Positions 39,622 to 48,354 of a stretch of DNA of 50,624 bases are shown here, piece after piece. This DNA is from Chloroflexota bacterium (lineage in GTDB: Bacteria; Chloroflexota; Dormibacteria; Aeolococcales; Aeolococcaceae). The notes below the pieces were generated by a model. The model was not told where the DNA came from, searched no databases, and saw only the letters and a list, made by a program, of their open reading frames with translations. Made by a program: the position numbers and the translations under genes. Position 1 is the stretch's first letter, and each line of letters begins with the position of its first letter. The stretch is taken from contig VBIQ01000009.1 of assembly GCA_005880985.1 (NCBI GenBank), positions 93,025 through 143,648 on the forward strand. The letters run 5' to 3'.

Positions 39622-41466
39622 TCAGGAGGCGGCCACGCGGTCGGCGACCGCGAGGGCCAGCGCCATGATCGTCACCTGAGGGTTGACGGTCGCGCACGTC
39701 GGCAAGAGCGAGCCGTCGGCGACCCACAGTCCGTCCACCCCACGCAGCCGGCCCTCCGGATCGACGGGGTGTCGCTCGGGATCGTTCCCCGCGGCGGCTG
39801 TGCCGGTCGGATGGAAGGCGGCGAGGTGGAGCGCTGCCGGGCTGGTCGCGGCGACGGCCTCGGCCAGCTCGCCGGCGCTTCGCACCACGGGATGACGCGC
39901 GAGCCCGCTGAACACCTCACGCGCGCCGGCGGCGAAGAGCAGCTGTCCCATCAGATCGACGGCGCGCAACAGCACCCGTCCGTCGCCGCGGGCGAGTCGG
40001 TAGGTGATCAGCGCGCGGCGGGCGCCGAGGACGCGTCCCCGCGGCAGATCGGCCACCATCGCTCCGAGCGTGGCCAGGTGCTGAGCGCGCTCGAGCTCGC
40101 GGAGCAGGGCGCGACCGTGGCCGGGGAGGGTGAGCGATCCCATCCCCGGTGGCGTCGAGGTGGCCTCGATGAGGATCCCGTCGCGGTGGAACTCCTCGAC
40201 GGCGGCGCTCTGGAGCACACCCCGCCAGGCGAAGACGGGCTCGTCGAAGCGTCCGGCGACGCCGAGGGCGGGATGGATGGAGAGATTGCGGCCCAGCATG
40301 CGATGGCGGCCGAGCCCGCTGCGTCGCAGCAGTGGCGGCGTCTCGGTGGCGCCCGCGGCGACGACGACGCGCCTGGCGAGCAGCGTCAGCGATGAGCCGT
40401 CGGGACCGCGGGCGACGACGCCGGCGGCTCGTCCGCTCGTGACGAGGATGCGCTCGACGCGCGCGTCGCTGAGGATGCGCGCTCCCGCCGCGCAGGCCTG
40501 GGGGAGGGCGTTGAGGTGGACGCCGAACTTTGCGTTGCGGGGGCAACCGATCGAGCACTGGCAGCAACCGCCGCAGCCGGGGGCGTTGCGGAGCAGTGGC
40601 CCCGCGCCCCAGCCGAGGGCACGCGCGCCCTCGAGCATCAGGGCGCCGTTGCGCCCCATGACCGCGTCGGGTACGGGAGCGACCTGTAGGGTCGCCTCGA
40701 CCTCGTCGAGCAGCGGTGAGAACGCGGCGGGATCGGCGAGGGTGAGGCCTTGATCGTCGCGCCATGAGGTGAGCACCGAGTCCGGCGTGCGGTAGCAGGT
40801 GCCAGAGTTCACCAGCGTCGTGCCGCCTACTCCGCGGCCGATGGGCAGCGCGATCGGCGGCCGGCCGAGGGCGGCGGTGGCGCCCGCGTCGCGATACAGA
40901 CCGGCGAAGCGCTCGAGCGGCGCGGTGCTACGGAACTCCTCGACGGAGTGACGTGCGCCCTCCTCGACGATCACCGTGTCAAGGCCGGCGCGCGCAAGCG
41001 TCCGCGCCGCCATCGCCCCGCCTGCGCCGGAGCCGACGACCACCACGTCGGCCCGCGACAGCGACGGCCACTCGCCGGCGGGAATGACGGTGAGATCGGC
41101 GTCCGGACGGGCAGGAGGATGCGACGCCGCAGTGGTGAGGATCTCGTCGGTGAAGCGCTCCGAGCCGGCGACGAGCAGGACCAGCGCCTTGAGTCCCTCG
41201 AAGCCGAGCCCGGCGACACCGCGCGACGCGCGGCCGAGGGCTCGCTCGCGACGCTCGACGTCGAGGGCGCGCAGGCGGTGGCCGGTGGTGACGAGCGCGA
41301 GGGCGTCGATGCCGGCGAATCCCGCGCGGGCCGTGTGCCGGAGGGCAGCGGGGAGCCGGTCCAGGTAGCGGGCGACGTCGACGGCGAGCTGGTGCGGTGG
41401 TGGGCCGCCCGCCTCGGGCGGGAGCAGCGCCGCGCAGAAGCCCTCGAGGCTGCGCTGGCCGATCAC
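39622..41466 (-). CDS. GMC-type FAD oxidoreductase
   Basis: A 614-residue GMC oxidoreductase. An N-terminal helical extension (about 1-125), also seen in membrane-associated and fatty-alcohol-oxidase-like members, is followed by ADVVVVGSGAGGAMAARTLARAG, IGRGVGGTTLVNSGTCYRTP, a Cys cluster APGCGGCCQCSIGCPRNAK, VVVAAGATETPPLLRRSG and a C-terminal FHPTGTAAAG with catalytic His, then NPQVTIMALALAVADR. The combination is typical of long-chain alcohol or sterol oxidases. GTG 41466 overlaps the TGA of the small upstream gene by 4 bp, so the two products are coupled. Confidence 0.86.
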   Translation of the reverse strand: MIGQRSLEGFCAALLPPEAGGPPPHQLAVDVARYLDRLPAALRHTARAGFAGIDALALVTTGHRLRALDVERRERALGRASRGVAGLGFEGLKALVLLVAGSERFTDEILTTAASHPPARPDADLTVIPAGEWPSLSRADVVVVGSGAGGAMAARTLARAGLDTVIVEEGARHSVEEFRSTAPLERFAGLYRDAGATAALGRPPIALPIGRGVGGTTLVNSGTCYRTPDSVLTSWRDDQGLTLADPAAFSPLLDEVEATLQVAPVPDAVMGRNGALMLEGARALGWGAGPLLRNAPGCGGCCQCSIGCPRNAKFGVHLNALPQACAAGARILSDARVERILVTSGRAAGVVARGPDGSSLTLLARRVVVAAGATETPPLLRRSGLGRHRMLGRNLSIHPALGVAGRFDEPVFAWRGVLQSAAVEEFHRDGILIEATSTPPGMGSLTLPGHGRALLRELERAQHLATLGAMVADLPRGRVLGARRALITYRLARGDGRVLLRAVDLMGQLLFAAGAREVFSGLARHPVVRSAGELAEAVAATSPAALHLAAFHPTGTAAAGNDPERHPVDPEGRLRGVDGLWVADGSLLPTCATVNPQVTIMALALAVADRVAAS

Positions 41467-41795
41467 GCGCGTCGCGCGGCCAGCCTCCGGCCGAGTCGCG
41501 GCCACAGCGGGTAGGTGGCGAACAGTGCCGCGGCGACGGCGTGGACCCACGGCGGCGGACGGCGGTGGTCGAAACGGAAGACGCCGGAGTTGAGCATCCA
41601 GTCGCGCCCCGACTCAGCGCGGCAGGCCTCCCACAGACCCCGCGTCCACTCGAGGTTCAGATAGAGCGAGACGGAGGTGGCGACGAACACCGCCACGGTC
41701 GCCTGCTCGAGCCGCTTGGCGATGGGCTCGGGGAAGGTGCGCTCGATGATCGCCCCGTTGGCGACGAGCCAGGGCGGGTCGATGAGGAAGCTCAT
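41463..41795 (-). CDS. Small partner protein of the GMC oxidoreductase
   Basis: A 110-residue protein (MSFLIDPPWLVANGAIIERT...) with a hydrophobic segment TVAVFVATSVSLYLNLEW (about 32-50) and a second WVHAVAAALFATYPLWPRLG near the end, separated by the short WMLNSGVFRFDHRRPPP loop. It looks like a two-helix membrane protein. It overlaps the GMC gene by 4 bp (GTGA) and is probably its membrane anchor or electron-transfer partner. No symbol is known to me. Confidence 0.7.
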   Translation of the reverse strand: MSFLIDPPWLVANGAIIERTFPEPIAKRLEQATVAVFVATSVSLYLNLEWTRGLWEACRAESGRDWMLNSGVFRFDHRRPPPWVHAVAAALFATYPLWPRLGRRLAARRA

Positions 41796-41991
41796 TGGTC
41801 TGCGCAACGATACTCGGAACCGCTCCGTCGAGCGCCTCCCGGGTCCGCCGGGGTTAACCCTGATCCAACTTCGGGGATGGCCCCGATGACGACTGGACTG
41901 GCGGGCGTCAGCATGGTCCCAAGATGCGACCGGGAGGACGACGCCATGCGGAGTAAAAGGCCTTGGGTACGGCTGCCTCGCCCTGTTTAGC

Positions 41992-42777
41992 TTGCTCCTC
42001 GTCGGCGCGGTGGGCTTTGCCTTGTGGCTGAGCGCCGCCGTGGGGGATACGGGAAGAGGATTCGCGAACGCCCTCATAGGGCAATGTGTGGCAGACGGAG
42101 CATGCGCTCTCAGCTCTCCTCCCCCTTGCAACTTGCCCAGAAGCCAGAGCCTGATCCTCCGGTATTGGGAACCCATAGACGTGGGCGGGCCGACCCACCT
42201 TCCATCGGCGATGGTGGTGTCCGACGTCGACGACAATCGGTGTCTACCAACCCTCGATACGCTCGGGACTGTCACTGCGAAAGGCAACGGCTACTGCACA
42301 CAAGTTGCCTACGCGAAGGACAATCCGAGATATGACGTCAAGACCGTGCCGGCGGCTCCGCTCAAGCATGTCATCGAGGAGTTTGGGCCCGCCTGCCCCC
42401 TCGCCCAGGACTACTTGGTCACTATAGAGCATGCGAACGTAGCATTCGCCGCGTTCGAGCGCAGCGTGCAGTCACTGAGACCGAGCGCGCCCGCTGCCAG
42501 TATGGCCCAACTTGCGGGACCTGCAGCTTCTGCGATGGAGCAGGCGGACTCCGCTCTCAACCGCATTCCCTCACCGCCCGACGTCAGGACTTATATCGGT
42601 GACCTAGTCAACGCCGACGCTGCACTGATCGGCGACCTCAAGGCAGCGATAACACTGAGCATCCCCAACCGGTCGACATGGATCCTGCAGTTGAGCGTTA
42701 ATGGGGCTGGGGTCACCGCGGCAGCCAATACCTACCGCAGCTGGCTTTGCCCGGACTGCCCCCCATTGCCAGGTTGA
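41992..42777 (+). CDS. Hypothetical exported protein
   Basis: A protein of about 261 residues. A hydrophobic N-terminus (LLLVGAVGFALWLSAAVG) looks like a signal or anchor. The mature part has several Cys (QCVADGACALSSPPPCN, RCLPTLD, WLCPDCPPLPG) and a helical middle (VTIEHANVAFAAFERSVQSL). The start is uncertain: only TTG 41992 or GTG 42010 is available in frame, while an ATG at 41946 in the adjacent frame opens MRSKRPWVRLPRPV and stops. A frameshift at the 5' end is therefore possible. No family is recognised. A perfect 10-bp palindrome GGGTTAACCC lies upstream at 41851-41860. Confidence 0.55.
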   Translation: MLLVGAVGFALWLSAAVGDTGRGFANALIGQCVADGACALSSPPPCNLPRSQSLILRYWEPIDVGGPTHLPSAMVVSDVDDNRCLPTLDTLGTVTAKGNGYCTQVAYAKDNPRYDVKTVPAAPLKHVIEEFGPACPLAQDYLVTIEHANVAFAAFERSVQSLRPSAPAASMAQLAGPAASAMEQADSALNRIPSPPDVRTYIGDLVNADAALIGDLKAAITLSIPNRSTWILQLSVNGAGVTAAANTYRSWLCPDCPPLPG

Positions 42778-42839
42778 CAGGGCTCCAGTCGGATATACGT
42801 GCAGTGGCCGTGCGGTACACAGGCTGTGCACCGTCTTAG

Positions 42840-43436
42840 TCAGTGCTTGCGCAGGCGGTACCAGGTGGGCTGGGCGTTCCGGAGCGGCCCGGGCAGCGGC
42901 GGGCCTGTGTACGGAGGGACGGAGACCAACTCCCAAGCGTCGCCGAAGTGCCGCAGCAGGTCGGCCTGGTCCAGACCGCGTGGGAGCGGGCCGCGCCGCC
43001 CGGGTTGGAAGGCCAGCATCAGCAGCGTCGCCCCGGGCGCGGTGGCGGAGGTGACCTCTCGGGCGCAGTCGGCGCGCTGACGGTCGTCGAGGCCGTGGAA
43101 GGTGCCGATGTCGAGGACGAGTTCGTAGCCGTCGCCGACGCCGAGCGCAGCGAGTCGGGTGACGTCTCCCTGGAGCCAGTGGACTCGCACACCGGCGTCG
43201 CTCGCGCGCTGCCGGGCCTTGCTCAGCGCTCGGGGAACGAAGTCCACGGCAGTGACGTCCCACCCGTGCTGGGCCAGGAACACCGCGTGCCGCCCGGTGC
43301 CGCATCCGAGGTCGAGCGCACGTCCTGGAGGCAGAGCGCCCGGGCCCTCGGCAACCTCGCGGAGCGGCGTCGCGATCTCGTCGCGGTCCCACGGGGTGAG
43401 GCCGATGGCATAGAGAACCCGGAAGGCGAGGCTCAT
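42840..43436 (-). CDS. Class I SAM-dependent methyltransferase
   Basis: A 198-residue methyltransferase. ALDLGCGTGRHAVFLAQHGWDVTAVDFV contains motif I (DLGCGTG) and the acidic end of strand two; WLQGDVTRL is motif II and YELVLDIGTFHGL motif III. The fold is of the thiopurine/tellurite-resistance type. The methyl acceptor is unknown. GGAGG is 7 nt before the ATG. The stop of the mycothiol-family gene lies 18 bp upstream, so the two are probably co-transcribed. Confidence 0.85.
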   Translation of the reverse strand: MSLAFRVLYAIGLTPWDRDEIATPLREVAEGPGALPPGRALDLGCGTGRHAVFLAQHGWDVTAVDFVPRALSKARQRASDAGVRVHWLQGDVTRLAALGVGDGYELVLDIGTFHGLDDRQRADCAREVTSATAPGATLLMLAFQPGRRGPLPRGLDQADLLRHFGDAWELVSVPPYTGPPLPGPLRNAQPTWYRLRKH

Positions 43437-43454
43437 TCGCGGACCTCCGCTCGC

Positions 43455-44240
43455 TCAGGGCATGACGCCGAGGTTGTCGACGATACGCTGACCCAGCTCA
43501 TTGTCACCCTCGATGCGGTGGTTGCGTGGCGCGTCGGATCGGCCGCACACCAGCGCGCAGAAGGTCGCCGCTGGCATCACCAGCTCCACCGTCGGATCCG
43601 TGGGCACGCGGTCGGCCATCCGTCCCCGCCTGTCGGATACCTCCACCACAACTGCCGGGCGATCGCCGATCCGGAACACCGAGGTGCTCCCCTCCGGCGC
43701 GGCCGCCCGCTTGCCGACGACGTAGGGCAGCAGCCCGCAGAAGTAGCCGATCGCCTCGTCGACGGGGGCACCCTCGACGTGACCCGGTCTGCCGACCGCG
43801 CGACGGATGTCCTGCTCATGGCTCCAGGTGTCCATCACCCGCAGCGTGAGCATGTCCGCCAGGGTTCCCGGCCCCGCCGGCGTGGTGACAGCGCTCGCCA
43901 GGTCGGCGTCGGTGAACGCCCGGAGCTGCTCCAGCCGGCGAGGGATCACCACATGGAACTCTTCGAGCACTTCAGGCCCGCTGCGAGTCCGGCGGAAGTC
44001 GACGCCGATCTCGTTGGCCCGCCCCAGCTCGTTTCTCACGTGCGGCAGCTCGGGCGGGGCGTGCTCCGGCGCGGGGTTCCCCAGGACGCGGCTCTCGTAG
44101 TCGACAAGGTGTGACACGCAGTCCTGCACCGTCCACCCCGGGCAGCCGGTGGGGGTCTTCCATTCGCCCTCGTCGAGCGAGGAGAGCAGGACGTCGAGCG
44201 ACGCCCACAGTTCAGCGAGGTTCTCGACCGAGCGGTTCAT
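43455..44240 (-). CDS. Maleylpyruvate isomerase family mycothiol-dependent protein
   Basis: A 261-residue protein with the DinB-like domain first: MNRSVENLAELWASLDVLLS, TGCPGWTVQDCVSHLVDYE with the first metal His, then MLTLRVMDTWSHEQDIRRAVG with the second His and the E/D. The C-terminal domain (about 175-255) includes VFRIGDRPAVVVEVSD and LVMPAATFCALVCGR. It is the second member of this family in the window. Its ATG overlaps the stop of the PPOX gene by 4 bp, placing PPOX, this gene and the methyltransferase in one operon. The substrate is unknown. Confidence 0.83.
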   Translation of the reverse strand: MNRSVENLAELWASLDVLLSSLDEGEWKTPTGCPGWTVQDCVSHLVDYESRVLGNPAPEHAPPELPHVRNELGRANEIGVDFRRTRSGPEVLEEFHVVIPRRLEQLRAFTDADLASAVTTPAGPGTLADMLTLRVMDTWSHEQDIRRAVGRPGHVEGAPVDEAIGYFCGLLPYVVGKRAAAPEGSTSVFRIGDRPAVVVEVSDRRGRMADRVPTDPTVELVMPAATFCALVCGRSDAPRNHRIEGDNELGQRIVDNLGVMP

Positions 44241-44683
44241 CCCACTCCGTAGACGCGCTCCGGCCGGACGAACACGGCGCAGCGGCGCTCCTCGGCCATG
44301 ACCCGATCGTACGTCGGCCAGTCGTCGTGAGTCGCGCCGGTGGAGAGGAAGACATCGCGGAGCAGCTGCGGCAGCTGTGCGGGATCGAAGCCCTCGACCG
44401 AATCGTCGGGACCGATCAGCGTGACCGGCCCCTCGACGGTCGCCCATCGCCACCCGACGCGGAAGGTGATGGTCGCCCGTGGCCGGCGCCGGAGGTGCCG
44501 GAGCTTGGCCGACCCGCCGATGGCGACGAAGCCGACGACCTGCTCGCCGGTCAGTGGGTGCACAGGCAGGCCGGCATTCACCACTGTGGCCTGCACCGAA
44601 CCATCGGGTCGCGAGGTGGCGACCATGGCGAGACCCCGCTCGCCGGCCACCAGCTCCCGGACTGTCGTCAGGTCGGTCGCCAT
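44237..44683 (-). CDS. PPOX-class F420/FMN split-barrel oxidoreductase
   Basis: A 148-residue split-barrel protein: GLAMVATSRPDGSVQATVVNAG, GFVAIGGSAKLRHLRRRPRATITFRVG, WATVEGPVTLIGPDD and CAVFVRPERVYGV. This matches the TIGR-style probable F420-dependent PPOX enzymes with a KLRHLRRRP cofactor-binding segment. GAGGAGG just upstream sets ATG 44683. It is the first gene of a three-gene operon with the mycothiol-family protein and the methyltransferase, which suggests joint metabolism or detoxification of a small molecule. Confidence 0.8.
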   Translation of the reverse strand: MATDLTTVRELVAGERGLAMVATSRPDGSVQATVVNAGLPVHPLTGEQVVGFVAIGGSAKLRHLRRRPRATITFRVGWRWATVEGPVTLIGPDDSVEGFDPAQLPQLLRDVFLSTGATHDDWPTYDRVMAEERRCAVFVRPERVYGVG

Positions 44684-44812
44684 ACGATCCTCCTCCACCG
44701 GGGCGGGCGCCGATCACCGGCCATGAACGGCCACAGTCTGTCGATTTCGGCAGCCCTCTTGCGGCTACGGCGAAACTACCTGTCCCGGCTCATGGTCGAC
44801 TGGAGGTGTCAG

Positions 44813-45232
44813 ATGAACCCGGACGATTTTCCCGCACCGAGGGAGGGCTTCGTCCTCACGCATTTTCTGGTGGTGTCCGACCAGGATCGCTCCCGTGAGT
44901 TCTACCGGTCGCTGCTGGACGGGAAGGTTGTCAACGAGCGCGACCCGGTGATCATGAAGGTCGCGAACACCTGGCTGATCCTCAACATCGGCGGCGGTCC
45001 CACCGACGACAAACCCACCGTCACCCTGGCGACGCCGCCGGACCCCAACCGCACCAGCGCATTCCTCAACATCCGCGTTGCGGATATCGCGAGTGTCTAC
45101 AAGGAATGGTCAGCCAAGGGAGCGCAGTTCCTCACCGAGCCCAAGGACCACGGTCGCGAGATCCGCGCCTACGTCCGCGACCCCGACGGGCATCTGATCG
45201 AGGTGGGCCAGGCCACCGGCATCCTCGAGTAG
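44813..45232 (+). CDS. VOC superfamily (glyoxalase-like) protein
   Basis: A 139-residue vicinal-oxygen-chelate protein. LTHFLVVSDQDRSREFYRSLLDGKVV is the first beta-alpha-beta unit with a metal His; FLNIRVADIASVYKEWSAKGAQFLTEPKDHGREIRAYVRDPDGHLIEVGQ is the second, with His and Glu ligands in place. Members are isomerases, dioxygenases or resistance proteins. GGAGG at 44802-44806 sets ATG 44813. Divergent from the PPOX operon. Confidence 0.85.
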   Translation: MNPDDFPAPREGFVLTHFLVVSDQDRSREFYRSLLDGKVVNERDPVIMKVANTWLILNIGGGPTDDKPTVTLATPPDPNRTSAFLNIRVADIASVYKEWSAKGAQFLTEPKDHGREIRAYVRDPDGHLIEVGQATGILE

Positions 45233-45299
45233 CGGGGGCGGATGCCTCCCGGCTATCCTGGGCGCCGAGGTTGGGAGGGGGCCAGGGAAGGGCTTCAGG

Positions 45300-46805
45300 A
45301 TGACCAGGCGGTTGGTGGTCGGCTGCGTGATCGCGGCCATGCTCGGACTGCTCGGACCTGGGTTGCGGTCGTCGGCGAACGGGCCACCGGCCCCGGGCTC
45401 TCCCGACTACATCCAGCGTGACAACCAGAATATGCGCGACGCCTACGGGCGTCAGACCGGTCCGAACGGCCAGCTGAGCCCCCAGTACATCGCGGAGCTA
45501 CCCGGCGCGACCAATCCCGCCTACCTGCAGCAGATCGCCCAGCAGGCGGCCAACCCGACCCGTCTCGCGCTCGATCCGGGCAACGTCTTCCCGGGCTGGA
45601 ATCAGGGCAGCGCCTTTCGCGCGTCGTGGTCGGGAAACCGCGGCCTGGAGATCCCCATTGCCTTCACCAACCGCGATGGGGCACTGCTGCGCGGGCACGT
45701 CTGGGCGCCGCTTCCGGGTGCCCACGACCCGTACACGGGGGCGTCGTTGCCCGAGCCGTATCCCGCGGTCGTGATCACCACCGGCTCGCTTCAGGGCTCG
45801 GAGATCATGTACGCGTGGCTGGCCCAGGACCTTGCCGAGCGCGGCTACGTCGTCCTCACCTACGACGTGCAGGGCCAGGGGACGAGCGAGACGCTGCCGC
45901 ACCAGGGTCCGGCAGCCGACTTCCCCTACTGCGATCCGTCATCGAAGCCGGCAGCAGGCGAGATGAGCGGCTGCCCGGGCGTGCCCTTCCAGCAGACGGC
46001 CAATTTCGTCTACGGGACCGAGGACGCGACCACCTTCCTTCTCTCCACCCCGAAGTCTCCCTACCACAACCCCTCAGCCGGCACCAGCCAGGTCAACGGG
46101 TACAACCCGCTCTGGAAGTTGGTCGACCATCGGCCCGATCGCCGTTCGGTGACGCCCGGCCGCACCACCAAGGTCGCCATCATCGGGCACTCGCTCGGGG
46201 CCGCAGCTGTGTCCTGGGTCCAAGCCGTCGATCCGCGCGCCGAGACCGTGGTGGCGTTCGACAAGCTCGGGTCCGCGCAGACCTTCGCCGGAAGGAGGGC
46301 CGCGCCGGCGATCCCCGCGCTCGCAGTGCAATCGGAGTACGGGTTCAACGTCGTCCCCTACTGGATGATGGGCGGAAGCTCCTTCCAGGGACAGCCGCGT
46401 TCACCCGACCAGGCGCCCGACCCCACCCGCGAGGCGAAGACCGGCTTCGACGGATGGCGGAAGGCCGGGGTGGACTCGATGCTGATCGTCCCGAGAGCGT
46501 CGACCCATCTCGAGTACACCGACATCAACTACGCGTTGCCGGCCAGCCGGTACGGACAGGACTTGACCAGCGTGTACGTCCAGGCATGGCTCGACAAGTA
46601 CCTCAAGCATGACCCCAGCGCGGATGGCCAGCTGCTGGCAACCTCGTGGAGCTACCTGGAGCCGTCGGGCCAGGGACGCTGGTCGCCGGTGCAGCTCGAT
46701 CGTCCCGATCGCCTGAGCTTCTACTTCTGCTCGGGCTACGCGTTCCACTCCGCGGCGGGTGCGCTGCTGAGCAATCCAGATATCGCTCAGGTGGGCTGCG
46801 CCTGA
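45300..46805 (+). CDS. Secreted alpha/beta hydrolase
   Basis: A 501-residue exported hydrolase. A signal peptide (about 1-28) is followed by PYPAVVITTGSLQGSEIMYAWLAQDLAERGYVVLTYDVQGQG, the first strands of the fold with an oxyanion Gly-Ser. The nucleophile elbow is VAIIGHSLGAAAVSW, AFDKLG carries a possible acid, and ASTHLEYTDINYALP has a late His. It resembles large actinobacterial extracellular esterases; the substrate is unknown. It lacks any sorting signal. GGGAAGGG precedes ATG 45300. Confidence 0.82.
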   Translation: MTRRLVVGCVIAAMLGLLGPGLRSSANGPPAPGSPDYIQRDNQNMRDAYGRQTGPNGQLSPQYIAELPGATNPAYLQQIAQQAANPTRLALDPGNVFPGWNQGSAFRASWSGNRGLEIPIAFTNRDGALLRGHVWAPLPGAHDPYTGASLPEPYPAVVITTGSLQGSEIMYAWLAQDLAERGYVVLTYDVQGQGTSETLPHQGPAADFPYCDPSSKPAAGEMSGCPGVPFQQTANFVYGTEDATTFLLSTPKSPYHNPSAGTSQVNGYNPLWKLVDHRPDRRSVTPGRTTKVAIIGHSLGAAAVSWVQAVDPRAETVVAFDKLGSAQTFAGRRAAPAIPALAVQSEYGFNVVPYWMMGGSSFQGQPRSPDQAPDPTREAKTGFDGWRKAGVDSMLIVPRASTHLEYTDINYALPASRYGQDLTSVYVQAWLDKYLKHDPSADGQLLATSWSYLEPSGQGRWSPVQLDRPDRLSFYFCSGYAFHSAAGALLSNPDIAQVGCA

Positions 46806-46822
46806 TCGAGCGCTTGGCGAGG

Positions 46823-46828
46823 TAGCAT
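46823..46828 (+). promoter_or_regulatory. Leaderless-type -10 element
   Basis: TAGCAT is followed by 7 nt and the GTG start of the PPOX gene at 46836; there is no ribosome binding site. Confidence 0.4.
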
Positions 46829-46835
46829 CCGGCAG

Positions 46836-47330
46836 GTGGCGACCGGGCTCCTCAGCCGCATCGAGAATCGCTTCTACAAGGCGCTGCGGCATCCTGCGGC
46901 GCACTCGGTCGCCCTCGCCTCGCCCGCCGGCCGGCTTGCTGACCTGCGCCGCCACAACTACTGCCTGATCGTCACCTATAAGAGGAGTGGCGACGCCGTG
47001 CCCACGCCGGTGTGGTTTGGCATCGCGGACGGCAAGCTGTTTGTGGTGACGGACGTGGACAGCGTCAAGGTCAAGCGGATCAGAGCGAACCCGCGGGTGC
47101 GCGTGGCTCCGTGCAGCCTCCGCGGCAGGCCGCTCGGCCCGCCTCTCGAGGGCGAGGCCCGCGTTCTCTCGCCCGCCGAGCGCCAGGTCGGCGAGCGTGC
47201 CATCGCTGGCCACTACGGGCTGGCTCGGCGCATCTACGAGCGCGCGTTTGGCGCCAATGGATTGCGTCGCGCCCGGGCTGCGTACATCGAGGTCACGCCG
47301 CTGGGCGGCGAGCCGGGTAGCGCACCGTGA
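46836..47330 (+). CDS. PPOX-class split-barrel oxidoreductase, paralogue
   Basis: A 164-residue protein with the same motif order as the gene at 5054-5542: a basic N-terminal helix (SRIENRFYKALRHPAAHSVA), YCLIVTYKRSGDAVPTPVWFGIADGKLFVVTD, VKVKRIRANPRVRVAPCSLRG and AAYIEVTPLGG. It probably binds F420 or FMN. It begins with GTG in a leaderless layout, and its TGA overlaps the GTG of the threonine dehydratase by 4 bp. The pairing with a dehydratase is not informative about substrate. Confidence 0.78.
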   Translation: MATGLLSRIENRFYKALRHPAAHSVALASPAGRLADLRRHNYCLIVTYKRSGDAVPTPVWFGIADGKLFVVTDVDSVKVKRIRANPRVRVAPCSLRGRPLGPPLEGEARVLSPAERQVGERAIAGHYGLARRIYERAFGANGLRRARAAYIEVTPLGGEPGSAP

Positions 47331-48322
47331 CGGGAGCGGACGAGGTCCAGGTGGTGCCCGAGTCACCCACCTTCGACGACGTGCTCGCGGCGCGCGAGCG
47401 CATCTCGCCCCACCTCCGGCCGACGCCGCTCTACGCGTACCCCTCTCTCGCCGAGCTGGTCGGGACCGGGGTGTGGGTCAAGCACGAGAACCATCAACCG
47501 GTCGGCGCCTTCAAGGTGCGGGGCGGAGTCAACCTGGTGGCGCAGCTGACCGAGGACGAGCGTGAGCGCGGCCTGATCGCGGCCTCGACCGGGAATCACG
47601 GCCAGTCGATCGCCTACGCGGCCCACCTGTTCGCGGTGCGGGCGACGATCTGCGTCCCCGAGGGAGCGAATCCCGTCAAGGTGGCATCGATGCGCGCTCT
47701 TGGGGCGGAGATCGTGGTCCATGGCCGCGACTTTGACGAGGCGCGTGAGCATTGCGAGCAGCTCGCGGTCGAGCGCGGCTACCGGTATGTGCACTCGGGG
47801 AATGAGCCGCACCTGATCGCCGGGGTGGCGACCGCGACCTTGGAGATCCTCGAGCAGCGGCCGGACATCGAGGTGATCATCGTTCCCGTCGGAGGAGGCA
47901 GTGGTGCGGCGGCGGTCTGCCTCGCGGGGAAGGCGATGCGGTCGACCCTGCGGGTGATCGGGGTCCAGTCGGAGGCCGCCCCGGCCGCGTACCTGTCGTG
48001 GAAGGAGCACCGGCTGGTCGAGGACCGGATGGAGACCTTCGCGGAGGGCCTCGCGACTCGGGTTGGATTCGAGTTGCCGCAACGCATCCTCTGGGAGAAG
48101 CTCGACGACTTCGTGCTGGTCAGCGACGACGCGATCCGTGCGGCGATGCTCCGCATGATCGAAGGAACGCGCAACCTGGTCGAGGCGGCTGGAGCAGCGC
48201 CTCTCGCTGCCGCTCTTCAACTGCGCCCTCAGCTCGAGGGCAAGCGGGTGGCGCTGATCTGCAGCGGCGGCAACGTCAACCTCGCCCAGCTGGCTGAGCT
48301 TGTCACCGGCGGGGTCCCTTGA
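47327..48322 (+). CDS. PLP-dependent threonine/serine dehydratase
   Basis: A 331-residue fold-type II PLP enzyme. LRPTPLYAYPSLAELVG leads to KHENHQPVGAFKVRGGVN with the Schiff-base Lys, then STGNHGQSIAYAAHLF for substrate binding, IIVPVGGGSGAAAV for phosphate binding and a C-terminal ALICSGGNVNLAQL. The length and the absence of a C-terminal ACT domain fit catabolic-type threonine/serine dehydratase, which makes 2-oxobutanoate or pyruvate. GTG start coupled to the PPOX gene. Confidence 0.88.
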   Translation: MTGADEVQVVPESPTFDDVLAARERISPHLRPTPLYAYPSLAELVGTGVWVKHENHQPVGAFKVRGGVNLVAQLTEDERERGLIAASTGNHGQSIAYAAHLFAVRATICVPEGANPVKVASMRALGAEIVVHGRDFDEAREHCEQLAVERGYRYVHSGNEPHLIAGVATATLEILEQRPDIEVIIVPVGGGSGAAAVCLAGKAMRSTLRVIGVQSEAAPAAYLSWKEHRLVEDRMETFAEGLATRVGFELPQRILWEKLDDFVLVSDDAIRAAMLRMIEGTRNLVEAAGAAPLAAALQLRPQLEGKRVALICSGGNVNLAQLAELVTGGVP

Positions 48323-48354
48323 GCTCCAGGAGCTGATCGGCTGCCTCGGCGGAA

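Noticed and set aside
41851..41860. Palindrome GGGTTAACCC as a regulatory feature
   Set aside because: Perfect but only 10 bp and isolated; without conservation data it is not enough for a separate feature.
44111..44812. Upstream extension of the VOC protein
   Set aside because: It is a shadow of the PPOX and mycothiol-family genes; GGAGG before ATG 44813 marks the start.
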